From Ophiodon elongatus (Eukaryota > Chordata > Actinopteri > Perciformes > Hexagrammidae), in NCBI GenBank assembly GCA_016806645.1, contig JACSYO010001581.1, positions 1,291,001-1,355,000 of the forward strand: DNA of 64,000 bases, read 5' to 3'. The notes under the pieces were generated by a model that did no database searches, was not told the DNA's origin, and saw only the letters and a program-made list of their open reading frames with translations. Below are positions 12,850 through 24,800 of the stretch, in pieces. The translations under genes and the position numbers were made by a program. Positions within the stretch are counted from its first letter, which is position 1, and each line of letters opens with the position of its first letter.

Positions 12850-13180
12850 CGTGTCCCCCCTTTAGAGCCCAGAGAGTGCACCGCACAGGCGCAGAACGCA
12901 GCGCGGTGCCGGAGTAGCTGAACGGCACTAAGGCAGCCGAACCGACCGGCGCGCTGACACTCTCCCAGCGGACAGCCTCCACACTGCCGCCTGAGAACGG
13001 CCGTTTTCAAACCCACGCGCAACCGCCGTGAGGGGAGAGGAGCGCCCCGCTGTGAGCGGGCTGAGGACGGGGCCGCGGCGCAGGGATGGATTTAAGCAGA
13101 TGATAGCTGACCGCATGAGGTACAGTAGAGACGCGCTTCCGACCGGCCGCGCTGTAAAGCCTTATCTGCTGATTACCTGG
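12850..13180 (+). promoter_or_regulatory. CpG island, right; candidate tbx4 promoter/first exon
   Basis: This is the most CpG-dense part of the window, for example GAACCGACCGGCGCGCTGAC and GGACGGGGCCGCGGCGCAGG. It ends with ATGAG|GTACAG at 13119/13120, a usable splice donor on the + strand. It lies 4.6 kb upstream of the start-codon exon. CpG islands mark most vertebrate developmental-gene promoters, so this is my preferred site for a non-coding first exon, but transcript data are lacking. Confidence 0.4.
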
Positions 13181-13222
13181 TGGTGAACACATTGTGACTG
13201 TGTGATAACGAGGCGGCGTCAC

Positions 13223-13282
13223 GGGACAACAGGCTGTACAATGGGACAACAGGCTGTACAATGGGACAACAGGCTGTACAAT
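13223..13282. repeat. 20-bp tandem repeat, three perfect copies
   Basis: The unit beginning GGGACAACAGGC recurs at 13223, 13243 and 13263 without mismatch, just right of the CpG island. Confidence 0.95.
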
Positions 13283-13636
13283 GGGCTCCAGTGGCATCCG
13301 AGGGAGACGAGCGGTAATTAGCCCGCTGCACTCCCACGGCATCAGTATCTGATGTGGGAGATCTGAATCTGACAGTTATAGGCAGCATAACGGCGGAGGG
13401 GCAGAGCAGGAGTGTGAGGTGGACCAGCACATTAGAATACCGAATAATAAGGCCGTCTTTCTTTGTTTTGGGTACATTGTTTATTGCGTTTTGTTCTTTT
13501 TTTTTTTTGTTCCACATTAGGCCCGCATTGTTATTGTTATGTAAAACCATAATTACATGTAACGTATTGTTCTTGTTTACAGATGAAAACTTTTTTATTT
13601 ACATTAATTTATGATAATAGCACTTTATTTTCACCG

Positions 13637-13692
13637 TATTATTATTATTATTATTATTAATAATAATAATAATAATAGTAGTAGTATGAGTA
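13637..13692. repeat. (ATT)n/(AAT)n palindromic microsatellite
   Basis: A run of TTA triplets flips to AAT triplets at about 13659, making a near-perfect inverted repeat, then grades into AGT triplets. Confidence 0.93.
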
Positions 13693-13699
13693 GTAGTAT

Positions 13700-14640
13700 G
13701 AGTAATAGTAATGTATTGCTTAAATATTGGCAAGCAGATGGCAATTTGAACGTAATTAAATATTACAAATATCAAAAATAAGAAAACAATGTGTTTCCCC
13801 TTTTTTGTGGAGGGTGTTGTTGAAGGGTTCGTAGTTCTCCTCGCAGCCCTCTAGACTTCGGCCTCTTCATGGTTTCTATGGAGCAAGATTGGAAAGTCAC
13901 GCGTGATCACTGTGGGAGTTTCTGTGAGAGTTCACTTTATGACAATACAATATAACATTTCAATGTTATATAAAATGTCCGATCTCGATTTTAATCTGTG
14001 GCGATTTTCCAAAAAGTAAAGTAAAAGTGATCCGTCGCGGATTCTCAGTGAAGTGTTATTAAATACCGTCAAACTGTGCGGTTGATGAGATTTGATGGAA
14101 CACGTTGTTTATTTTTTATTTTTATGAGCTTCATTAATGTATTCATCGTCTAATATGTTGTGCTGTCTAGACTGAGGAGCCTTCCCTGCTTATGCCCAGG
14201 CCTTTATGCGTCAGAACTGCAGACACAAAATGGCGGCAGATTGAATTTTATTACATCTGTCTCATTAACACATCTCACACAAACACACACATATTTATTT
14301 TTCAGGATTTTTTAGTTTTGTTGTTGCATTTGTCATTTAAAGGTCTGCACTCTACTTTCTGCAGCCTCCTTGAAAGGAGGTGAATAATGTGGTCAGTGCA
14401 GAGTGTGATGTATGTGCAGACCACGTGACTTCCACCAATGTGTAAAATAACAGTGGGGCTTTACATAAAACATGCACTCAAACGTGCACTAAAAAATATT
14501 TGACATGACTTCAGAACAGGACTTCAGTTTTCATGTATTTCCTTTTCTCTTTGCGGTGTTAAGAGGGAATAAACTGGCTTATTGTGTGTTCAGTGTCCAG
14601 AGACACAAACAGAACCAGGGTTCTGGCTCGGCCTGCTCAG
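13700..14640. other. Intergenic, nothing recognised
   Basis: AT-rich DNA with no exon, known repeat or strong motif cluster seen. Confidence 0.4.
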
Positions 14641-14649
14641 TTAAACGGC

Positions 14650-14890
14650 ACCAGTGAAAGTTGCAGTTTCACACTGTAAAAAGAGAAAAGCCTCTGTGGT
14701 CACTTCCCTGCCAGCCCTTATCTTTATTAGCGTTCACAAATGTCTCCGTCAGTTTACAGTGGGCGCCGCCTCTCCACTTTCATGGCTAAGAGTGGCCGCT
14801 CTGTGTTTACAGGCCCACAAGCAGCCCGGCCAGTGAGCAGCACCGGGCCTCCAGGGGCCGAGCCACAGGTTCCAACGCATGACGTGGACT
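14650..14890. promoter_or_regulatory. Candidate upstream tbx4 enhancer
   Basis: A 240-bp GC-balanced block in AT-rich surroundings, with CTTATCTTTATTAGCG near its left end and several GGCC-rich stretches. It is non-repetitive and lies 2.9 kb upstream of the start codon, on the side where mammalian hindlimb enhancer A of Tbx4 lies. No alignment was possible, so homology is untested. Confidence 0.25.
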
Positions 14891-14956
14891 TTGGGTGTCG
14901 TTGATGCATTTCTTCAGGAAGATTGGCAGTCAGAATAATCTAGAACACCACTGAGC

Positions 14957-15655
14957 TCACAAATGAGACAGTGATGATAACTTATGGTCAGTGTGAAAGA
15001 CAGTAGCTGAAACATATGAATATACAAACTGGAGTCTGAATATGAAATATGGCTGTGCGAAGTGGTGAAATTCTTCTAAAATCCTGCCAGAAAAGAGCCT
15101 TTTTGTCCCAGTAAATGTTTGTGAAGCCCTCGCGTACAGTTCCCGCCCCGTGCGTATGGCCCTCAGAAAAGAGTGTTCAGTCTGGAGCCGGGACACCCTG
15201 GAGAGCCTGAGGCCGACGTGAAGCCGGATGAGACAGATGTGGGGTTGTGAAGCAGTGTGTGTGAAAGACAGTCTGCAGTGGTTCTGAGGGTGTGAGAGAT
15301 GGGAGGACTTATGACTGTCAACATAAGGTCAAGGATAAATACAGCCTCCATTTCTTACTTGCACTATAGTTTCACCAGAGTTTTCCACTAGTTTTGGTCC
15401 TGTTTAAAAAGTCTAAACATTTGAGTTTGGAACTGAATGTCTGCCCTGCCTGTTTTTACCGTTCAATTAAAATTACCCTTTAGAGGCTCCACATGACTTC
15501 TCACACCTAATTGTACTTTTAGTTACCGCTGCTGTGTCTGCAGGAAGTGTGATTCACCGCTGAGGCTTTTCTCCACATTTTTTCCTCCCATTCGTGATGT
15601 TAACCTGCTGACTCCCCGTCATGGAGCTGAGCGTCTGACGTCTGAGGGAGATACC
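14957..15655. other. Intergenic, nothing recognised
   Basis: Mixed composition, with no exon or repeat identified. Confidence 0.4.
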
Positions 15656-15789
15656 GGGCTGGGGGCTGGGGGCTGGGTGCTGGGTGCTGGGGGCTGGGGG
15701 CTGGGGGCTGGGTGCTGGGGGCTGGGTGCTGGGGGCTGGGGGCTGGGTGCTGGGGGCTGGGGGCTGGGGGCTGGGGGCTGGGTGCTGGG
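15656..15789 (+). repeat. G-rich 7-mer tandem array (18 full units)
   Basis: Eighteen consecutive 7-mers, twelve GGGGGCT and six GGGTGCT, run from 15661 to 15786 with partial units at each side. Each unit begins with at least three Gs, and the 4-base remainder suits G-quadruplex loops, so the + strand could form several stacked quadruplexes 2 kb upstream of tbx4. Confidence 0.96.
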
Positions 15790-16181
15790 ACTCTCTAGAT
15801 ACGGGATGAGACCGTACAGCTCAGAGGAGCAGATGAGTTAAAAATAAATAAATGCTGAACTAATTTGTAAAGTTTGCCCAATTGCATGATGGGATGCATT
15901 GAAGTGTGTCCACAATAACGTAGTACTTTTTTTTGGACCTTTTTGATGCTGAAGGACAAAATATTTCGTTATATTATTCTGCAGACCCTAAAATAGATGA
16001 AATCTAAATAGTGACTTTGTATTGTTTTGTATTGCCTTTATTTACACTGATTCTATTTAAAATCTGATTAGTGATTTTGTATTCTTCACATCTTAACATC
16101 CACATCCAAAATGACTAATTATTGCAACATAAAGTGTAGTCATGTGAGTGGGAGGCAAACGCAAGCAGCAATATTTCAAAT

Positions 16182-16514
16182 ATTAGGGGTGTCGCAATTT
16201 ACAGACCATATTGACAATAACCATGATATTTTAGATAGAATATTGATATCATGCTTATAATATACATATGACAGTAAATAATTCAGTTATGGTTAGAGAT
16301 TATTTCTCCATATCCCTAAACTCATTTTGAGTGTAAATAATTTTCTAAGAAATAAATAAAATGCACAATACACAAAGTTAAATATTGATTTGACTGAAAG
16401 CATTAATAGTATCATTATTATCAAATTATTTTTACTTTTTTCAAAATGGTATGATTTTAATTCCATTGTCCACAATCGCGGTGTAGTGAAGATCTGATAT
16501 TGTGACCGCCCTAT
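16182..16514. mobile_element. Short TIR element (MITE-like)
   Basis: The left end reads TAGGGGTGTCGCAAT and the right end, reverse-complemented, reads TAGGGCGGTCACAATA. They are imperfect terminal inverted repeats enclosing about 330 bp of AT-rich non-coding DNA with internal GATAT/ATATC symmetry. The ends resemble teleost hAT-like non-autonomous elements. It is decayed and lacks a transposase. Confidence 0.5.
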
Positions 16515-16529
16515 TTCAAAACTCCGTCC

Positions 16530-17500
16530 AATAACATAAGCCCCTCTGAATGCGACTCGGCTCATGTGAACACAATCAGCCTTTTTTCCAGCGTCGAGCC
16601 GCTTCGCCAGACTTTCTTACCAACAGCAGCCACTGGTGTCTGGACGTCCAATCCAAACAAATGACCTCGTTTTTGCTGAAGAAACGAACATTCTTGTATT
16701 ACAAACATATGCTGATGTAGCGGAGACGAGAGAAAAACATTTAGCAGGATTTTATGTCCACGTTTGACTCTCAAAGAGCTTTTTTTTATTCTTCAGTTCA
16801 GCTTATGAATGCAATTCAAGTAAAACATTTTTCGCCAAAACATCTGTGACTTATAGTGAGAGATTTATTTCTATCAGAACACCTTAGCAGCTGACATTCC
16901 CAGAGCAAGATTTTATACACTACAATAAAATATTAGATATTTCAACTTGTATTTAAAAACCTGTTAAAATTGTGTGAAATTATGTCCAACATCTGGTGGG
17001 CTGCAACATAAAAATAGTCCCTCTATATTACTTACATTTACATTAAACAGGATGTAATGCAAATTTTTGTAGCTTTAATATAAAAAATAAATAAGATTAA
17101 AAACATATCTTTGAAAGAGGCAGAATTTTTAAGATTTACTGTCACCGAGCAGGGGGAAATGTGTTCATGATAAAACATTGAATGATGTCAGTAAAAATCT
17201 CATTTAAAAAAAAGAAAAGAAAATACAGAGAAAGCGTCTAAATACGATTTTTCACAGGCAAGTCAACATCATAATCCCTTTCAACCCTGCTGATGCCATG
17301 CTTTTTAGGAAAAGATTATAATTTTTTTGTTACATGAGTTACATAATTTATAATTTTGGCTGTATTCCCCATAAAAACAAATTTCCTGGCAGAATGAATG
17401 TAGTATTTGGTAACTTAGAGTCTAATAGCTCATGCTTACACTCCTGGCCCGAGGCCAACAGCCCCTTACTCATTGGGAAAGGGCAGTACAGCAGCACAGT
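16530..17500. other. Intergenic or 5' intronic, nothing recognised
   Basis: AT-rich DNA just upstream of the tbx4 start-codon exon. If transcription starts in either upstream candidate promoter, this is tbx4 intron 1. Confidence 0.5.
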
Positions 17501-17510
17501 GTGGCGAGCA

Positions 17511-17511
<1 letters not shown>

Positions 17512-17554
<43 letters not shown>

Positions 17555-17578
17555 ACACACACGCACACACACGCACAC
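17512..17578. repeat. (CA)n microsatellite
   Basis: A CA run with a few CATA/CACG interruptions, 155 bp upstream of the tbx4 start codon. Confidence 0.97.
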
Positions 17579-17731
17579 AAATGGAGACGTCTATAGGCAT
17601 ATGAGCCTGGCAGTGACTAATGGTGCATTTCTACAGTTGCTATGATGGTACCCCTGCTATCACAGTCTACATTATATCTTCTCTCTGCTTTCACAGAGAT
17701 TTGACAGCTGAGTATTTTTCTGATCCTGCAG

Positions 17732-17877
17732 AGATGCTGCAGGAGAAGCTTTCAGCTGTGACGGATGAATGCATGAGCCGGGTCCAGTCCGGTGGGGAGA
17801 CGGATCTCCTTCCAGACCAGTCCCGACTGGGCCTCTCCACAGCTCCCACCATTCCCAGCTCCAGTGAGCCCGACCAG
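17732..17877 (+). CDS. tbx4: tbx4 first coding exon (start codon exon)
   Basis: The ATG at 17734 begins 48 codons ending in SSSEPDQ, and the donor GTACAC follows at 17878 (phase 0). This is the variable, acidic and serine-rich N-terminus ahead of the T-box. Two acceptors are possible. One follows TTTCACAG (ends 17696). The other follows a pyrimidine-rich tract and CTGCAG (ends 17731), leaving only AG before the ATG. In mammals the equivalent exon is exon 2 and exon 1 is non-coding, so the promoter should lie further upstream. Frame is open upstream of the ATG, but that sequence holds the acceptors and shows no Tbx4 similarity. Confidence 0.93.
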
Positions 17878-18802
17878 GTACACATGGAGACCCTTGAGTC
17901 CACACGGCTGCAGCCCGTGGACTTTACTACGGAGGGACGATTCTCTAGATAGAACTTTATTAATGCGGAAACATCTGTTTACAATAAATGGTGTATCATA
18001 CCAACCTAAACCCAGCTCTTTGATGAATCCTTTTAAGGTGTCAAAACAAATTAAATACTTCAATCAATAAGTTGCAGTAAAAAAGATGAAGTGGATATTA
18101 AATTTGACATGTACAGCAGATGGATGCATATGTTGCTCTGTAGTGTATTTATATACACTAATACTTTAAATGACACCAGATACATCATTTCTTTTAGATT
18201 GTGGTGACGACATTTGGTTTGTGTGTGAGTGTGACGGTGATTTCCGCTCTTTCAGAACATTGAGAACATTAAGGTTGCTCTTCATGAGAGGGAGCTGTGG
18301 AAGAAGTTCCATGAGGCCGGCACAGAGATGATCATTACTAAAGCAGGCAGGTCAGTAAAGCAGCGGACACCCCATCCATCAGTCACAGTGCAGACCCAAA
18401 GATGGGAAAATCATTAGTTATTAAAAAAAGAAAAATTTACTTAGATTACATAGAAATGTATATCTGCTTTTCTATTAATTCCATTATTAGAAAGAACTTT
18501 ACCAATCGTAAGTATTCAGATTTTTCATGTTGGTAAAAACTGTAAAAGTCCTGCATTTATAAGTATCGATAGTAAAAGTATTTGTTGTACACATTTTTTT
18601 AAGTATTCTTCCATTATATATTTCATAAATATTACATTTTTATGTTTTAATTATTGATGTTAATATGTTAATGTTAAGTATTTCATGTATCATGTAGTTT
18701 AATTACTGGTTATATTATTAATTGGTATAATGTATATCCTTATAAGGTGATCATATGTTTAGTATGTATTGATATGCAAAGGGTCCATAGTGACATGCTC
18801 AA

Positions 18803-18857
<55 letters not shown>

Positions 18858-21800
18858 CTGATGGCACAGCCTTCGGGAGCTATTTGGGGTTCATTGTGTT
18901 GCCCAAAGACACTTCGACATGTGGGCTGGAGGAGCCGAGGACCAAACTACCGATGTTGCAAATGTTATTAGTTACATTAATGTATCAAAAGCTGCTCATA
19001 TTCTTCACAAGTTACAAAGTGATATTTAAGTCGATTTATTCCACAGAATGAGTCTCCTACCTTTCTGTGGTAACGGTAACATATAGCAGTTATAACTTTG
19101 TCTTCCAGAAAGAGACAAAGTTCCTGCAGCAATGACTACATAATTGAAAACACAAATGACTGCTCGGCTTGTTGGATTTAATGCGACCTGAGGATTAGAT
19201 AGTGAGGCCTTTGGACATTAACCAGAGAATGAGTACATTCTCCGCCTCTCATTCCTCATGGGATGGTTTTTTTCCAGTAAAAAAATGTAAAAGGTCACCA
19301 CACTTTTTTCTTAATGCTGCATAACCATAAGAGATGGGCTTTCCCTTGTCCAGCTGATGAAGTGGGGTCTGAATCCTTAAAGCCTTTGAAGGGCTGTGCA
19401 GTAGGTTAGCTGTGCAGCTGTGCTGGGAAACCGGTCTGGGTTTACCTCCAGTACTGGCGGTCTGAAGGTCACACAAATATGGGCTCCATCCTCCAGAAGC
19501 AAAAGCTCTGAAGAGGAACTCTCACTAAATGATCTCAACACCAGACTGAATTATTAAAGTATGTTATGAATAGTGCATTGGAGCGATGTTATCATGGCAG
19601 AACACAATTGGTCAATCGCAAAAGTGAATGTTGCCGTCGCCTAAAACACAGGGTAACGTTGCATTAAATCTGACATTTGAGCAGATCATTCTGTCAATCA
19701 TAGCATATATTTTTTTTTAATTATATTTTTTCAGTAAAGTGATTCATTTCCAGTCATTCACCCAAAATGTTTTAAATATTAATCACAAAGCATATATGAA
19801 AATGTAACAAAATAAATAATCTAATTACCTTAGATTAAGTAATCAATAACTTCTGAAAGTCTAATCTGTGCCTGATTGTTTGATTCTGTCCAATCTCTAA
19901 CATCAACCAGGACCAGTGGCAGATGTGTCTAGTAATCAGAGTCAGATGTTTAATCATGAAACAGGAGCCAAATTATTTAAGAGACTTAATTATTTATTTG
20001 ATAGCATCACAAACTAGCGTCGATGAAATACAGACAAAAAACAAAGTGAAGTTGTGTTCTGCTTGACAAGTGAAATATCTGGGGTAAAGAGAGCCTGAAC
20101 ATCATAAATCAAACAAGAATCTACCTTCAGAAGCTGAACTGAGGCGCAGCAGCGCTTTGAGGTAAATGTTGGTATCCTAGTATGGCAACATGCTCCCAAT
20201 GGCCATGCTAACATGCAGGTATAATGTTCCCAGTTAAGCATGTTCAAGCTAAGCAATGTCCGTTTGCTACCCATAACAATGGGCTGGATGGGGCTTTGTG
20301 GTTGTTTTTCCTCCTTCGATTGTTTCTTTTGATTTTTGAGGCCCGTAAAAGTACACCTATCTAGTAATTTGCCAGAAAGAGCAAAGATCTGAATAAAATC
20401 TGAGGACATTATTGTATCTCTTTACATTACAGCTCAGTAATAACATGGTAGCAGCATTAACGATGGGTATATGAGAGTAGTATCAGACTGAAATGTAGGA
20501 AACAGAGTAATAAACAAAAACAAAGCTTAATAATGGGGAAACGCATTTAGAGATAGCAACAACTATTTAGTAATAATATAGTCATATTTCAGTAACAATA
20601 TGGTAACCTGCTAACAATAAAATGGTAATGTCAGTGCAATATTGACTTAATATTAACTACATGGGGTTTATTACCCCATGTAGTTAATGGGGTAATAAAC
20701 TGATAATAATGAGGTATTATAGGTTGATATTTTTGCCAGTGTAATACCTTCAAAATCACGTGAAAAATCTTCACATCAAAATTGGTACCATATTATAATG
20801 CTGAAATTAACATGTAACATTCCCTTTTATTTCACGGTATACTGTACAAGTGATATGATTACACTTATAACCCTGTTATTTACATTTCAGTCTGCTATTA
20901 CCCATATTTACCCATTGTTAATTCTAAGTTATTACCTGGTTAAAACCTTGGTAACTACATAGTATTACTTAATTATACATCTTTATTATCAAAATATTAC
21001 CCCACCTGTACAATGTCATTACTGAGCTACAATGTAAAGTCCAGCAAAAAATATTTTGTGGCTCTTTTTTATCCTGTTAATAATTTTGGAGAGTTTACCA
21101 TTTATTTGGTAACCTCTTGAGGGGTCCTGACCCCCACTGTGGTGCCAAAGAGCACAGGTTTAGAGAACATGGTTTAAAAACATTCTGGTCCAGTTGTCCT
21201 GTCCACTGTACAGCTGAGGCTAGCAACCACGACAACGTGCTACATTCAGTATCTTAGTAAAATAACAATAAGAACCAGATTGTAGAGCCGGGTCAAGGGG
21301 AAAGGAGTCGGTGTGTTCTGTGGGTCTAAAGAGTTTTGGGTTTGATGTGAGCAAACCAACAACTCCACACGCTGCTGCACTTCCTTGGATCCTCAGCGAT
21401 ACACCATCATGACATGCAGCAGCTCCGTCACACACCCGGGGACAGGCTTTACCATGAGGCAAGGTGGACAACTGCAAGGGGCCCCCTAATGAAAGGGCCC
21501 CAAACAGCTATAGATTTATTATGTTTTGTAGATATAAAAAACTGAATTAAGTTACTTTTCTAACTTATTGTCCCCCAAAATAACTTACAAAAGGTCCATA
21601 AAGCACTTCCTAATCATACAACTCAACTGTATACACCTTATGTGTACTTCTACTTCAGAGGAAAACTTTGTAGTAATACCATAACCTGACAGAGAAATGG
21701 AACTGGTTATGATTCAGATTTGACAAAAATATAATGATGCATTGTTATTCCTTAAACTTTCCAGCATCCTATAAGAATTGAAAGCTCCACCTTGAAGAAA

Positions 21801-24800
21801 CATTAGGTAAATAGAAGTACACTGATAAGGCTTCTCTTTCACTCTCAGTAGGTCGTACTGTTATCCAGCGTCCATGTAGGTGAGCAGGCTGTAGCCAGCA
21901 TTCAGGAGCAAAGATGAACTGCAGTCAATGATCGACTGTCTGAGGAGGATGTGTCCATGTCTTTATTCCATATATTTAAAAAAATATGCAGAACTGTGTA
22001 TGAAACCTTTATGTAGTTAATAACACCCCAATCCAAGATGATTCTACTTGAATCATTGTCATAAAGAAGTGAAAGTCTTTACAGCACCATAATATTGGAT
22101 GGACCGGTCTAAAGGCAAACTGTTAGCTCGCCACCAAGGGATGGAGCCAGGTTTTACTTCAGGGGATATTGGGGGACCCAGGGTTCCTAGGGTTTGGTAC
22201 CCAGAGTTGGTTCCAAGATTTATTAATTTCTATAAATCAATTGTACATTTTTGTTAAAGTTTCAGTGCATAAAAGACAAAGTACCATTCATGTTGACTAC
22301 ATTTTGATATTTGTTTTCAAATGAAAAAATAAAAACATCAGAAAAGGGAGTAAACATAGAAATCACGATATGAAAACCCCCAGTTAAATATGTGGTTATG
22401 ATGCAGCTAACATTGGTTGTCCACACTTACCGGGTTGCCATAGTAACGCATTACACACTTTACTGCTTGTGATTTTTGTTCCAGTGCACAGTGGTCAGAA
22501 GTACAAAATGTCAGAGCAAGCAATGGACATATTTGTCACTGTAGCTCAAAGAAATTTCCCTCAAATTTTGGTTTTGATCCAAAACCAAATACTGGAGTGT
22601 ATGATTGCAGATACCAATATTATTATATAATTACAATATTGTAATGAAGTAATGTAAATAATGATTACATTTCAGGTTGTGTAAATACATGTAAGGTTAT
22701 GAAACAATGTTTTACACTGGGCACTTTATGTTCAAGATTTACTGCAACAAAAAAAGGAAGAATAAAGAAAAAACACTGAAACCTATTTTAACATATTTGT
22801 GAAACGGGGTGCCATGAAAAAAAATAACCTCTTAATAGAGGGGTGTCCCGGTTTAAAGAGGGTTTGGGCCCCACAGTTGTAGCCTGTGAGGAGGGTCCGT
22901 TCAGAGGTGCTAGGGGAGGAGGTACAGATGCAGAGCCGCCAGGCCGTCATGCAGGGGATCCCACATTTCCCCGACACTCTGAGATGAAACTGTCTCGGTC
23001 CACTCCCCTGCAGCACCTAGCTGAGACCAGTAGACTTGTTATTGTGAGTGTCATTGTCCAGGCGTAATCCTCCCTCTTCAAAGCACCCAGTGCAGCTCTT
23101 CCCTCACTCTCCCTCTTTGTACACAGCCCGTCAAGAGAGCAGCGGCGGGTTGATAAGAGGAACCCGGCGCCCACAATAGGCCGAGTCTACTAGGTTGTGG
23201 CGCTTCATCATCCCCCCTCTCTCCCCCCAACCCTCCTTTTGATCTTGCCGTGGTACTGGAGATTCCCAGAGAGGGAATGGATCACTAGAGGGCCTAAACA
23301 TGTGGGATTGTTAAGAGAAACAGCTGGCTGGGCACAGAAACACACACACACGCCCTGACACTGATATCATACACACACTCTCCGACTTCCATTTCTCATG
23401 CTCCTCTTAAACTCACTCACTTAGTCACACCACCGTATGTATATGCATGCCTTCATGTTGTCTGCCTTTGAAAATCAGTTGACTGGAGTTGCAATACCTT
23501 GATTTATTTTTTTAAAGACGTAGCAGATATGCACCACCAACATATATACCGTTTTTCATCACATGTATAAAAGATTATAGACAGACCGAGGGCTCAACGA
23601 CTACGGTGAAAGTCACTTTGCCTGAGAACAGCTACATATAGACTACAATAAGGCTAGTCGATACAGATCAAATTTAAATGTATGTTATCTTCCAATATCA
23701 ACATATGTTGTACTATTCAACTAAGAAATAATTTATCTTGTTAATCCAAATTGCAACATGTGGCCCAAAACAAGCAGAGATATTAGAAAGCTACCCCAGT
23801 ATCAATGTATTGGCAAAAAGTAAAATGGTTGGCAAATTTCTGTCATGTCTTTCAATATGCCATCATATTACTGAACCAAAGACTACAACGGTTGTGCTAC
23901 TGCAGGATCAAGAATAACACCCCATTACATTTCATTCTCCTAGACTACTTTTTACTGCTGTGATTTGTTTTTTATTTAAAATTGTATATATTTATTTTTA
24001 AAATATGGGCAAAATGGAGGAAGCTGAGCTAAACTGGATGGATAATCCTGACAACAAAAACTACCTGAGAGAAGTGAGGTCGCATTTTGGATTCAACACC
24101 ATAGTTTTAAAAAAACTGATTTAAGGCCGTGGGCTGATGTAATAAAAGAAACTTCATCTACTCACAAAGCGAGGCAGTGAATGGATAAAACCACATACAT
24201 TTTTACAACTGTTTTTACATACTGTTTAGGAGTGAATTACATGTTATGGATGTATTTTGGCAAAGAGCGACAGGTCTTGTGTTTTTCAACCAAAAACCAT
24301 AAAACACTGTTCTTGTTCACCCAACTCTGCAGCAAAAATAATTAACAAGGCTTTCAACAGCAAAGGGTTAAGAGGTATAGGTTCTGACATAGATCATAGT
24401 TCAGCTGAGATGTTTAAACACTTAATACACTGGGTTAGGGGATTTTTGACCCCCCTTGTTAACGGAACTGGGAGGCTGTGTTCAACCATTTTTGTAACTT
24501 ACCAAAACATAACCCCCCTCTGTACTCTGCAAGTGGCCCAGCGTGTGGAGATGTAAACGTAGGCATGGGGCAGAGGATTATCTCCCCCTCACTATGACTT
24601 CAAGTGTGGATGTTCTGAGCAGGTATAAATGCTTTTCCTTAGATGTAGTCAGCGGACACGTCATACAACCTAGTTAGTTTGAAGCATATTTGATTCTGGA
24701 ACCAAGCGTAGTTAGTATCTCTACCCAAGACACATTTTGACTCCACAACATTAATTTGTGTCTACAATTGTGCATCAGGTTTCTCTGTCCGGCTGGACAG

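Noticed and set aside
12587..13022. Open frames with long His-Thr repeats
   Set aside because: They are translations of a (CA)n/(GT)n microsatellite, which lacks stops in these frames.
1..17000. 3' exons of tbx2 upstream
   Set aside because: I expected tbx2 on this side from vertebrate synteny, but saw no second T-box or Tbx2-type coding segment.
17620..17733. Upstream in-frame ATG that would extend the Tbx4 N-terminus
   Set aside because: The interval contains two good splice acceptors, and the extra residues have no Tbx4 counterpart. MLQ at 17734 matches the family start.
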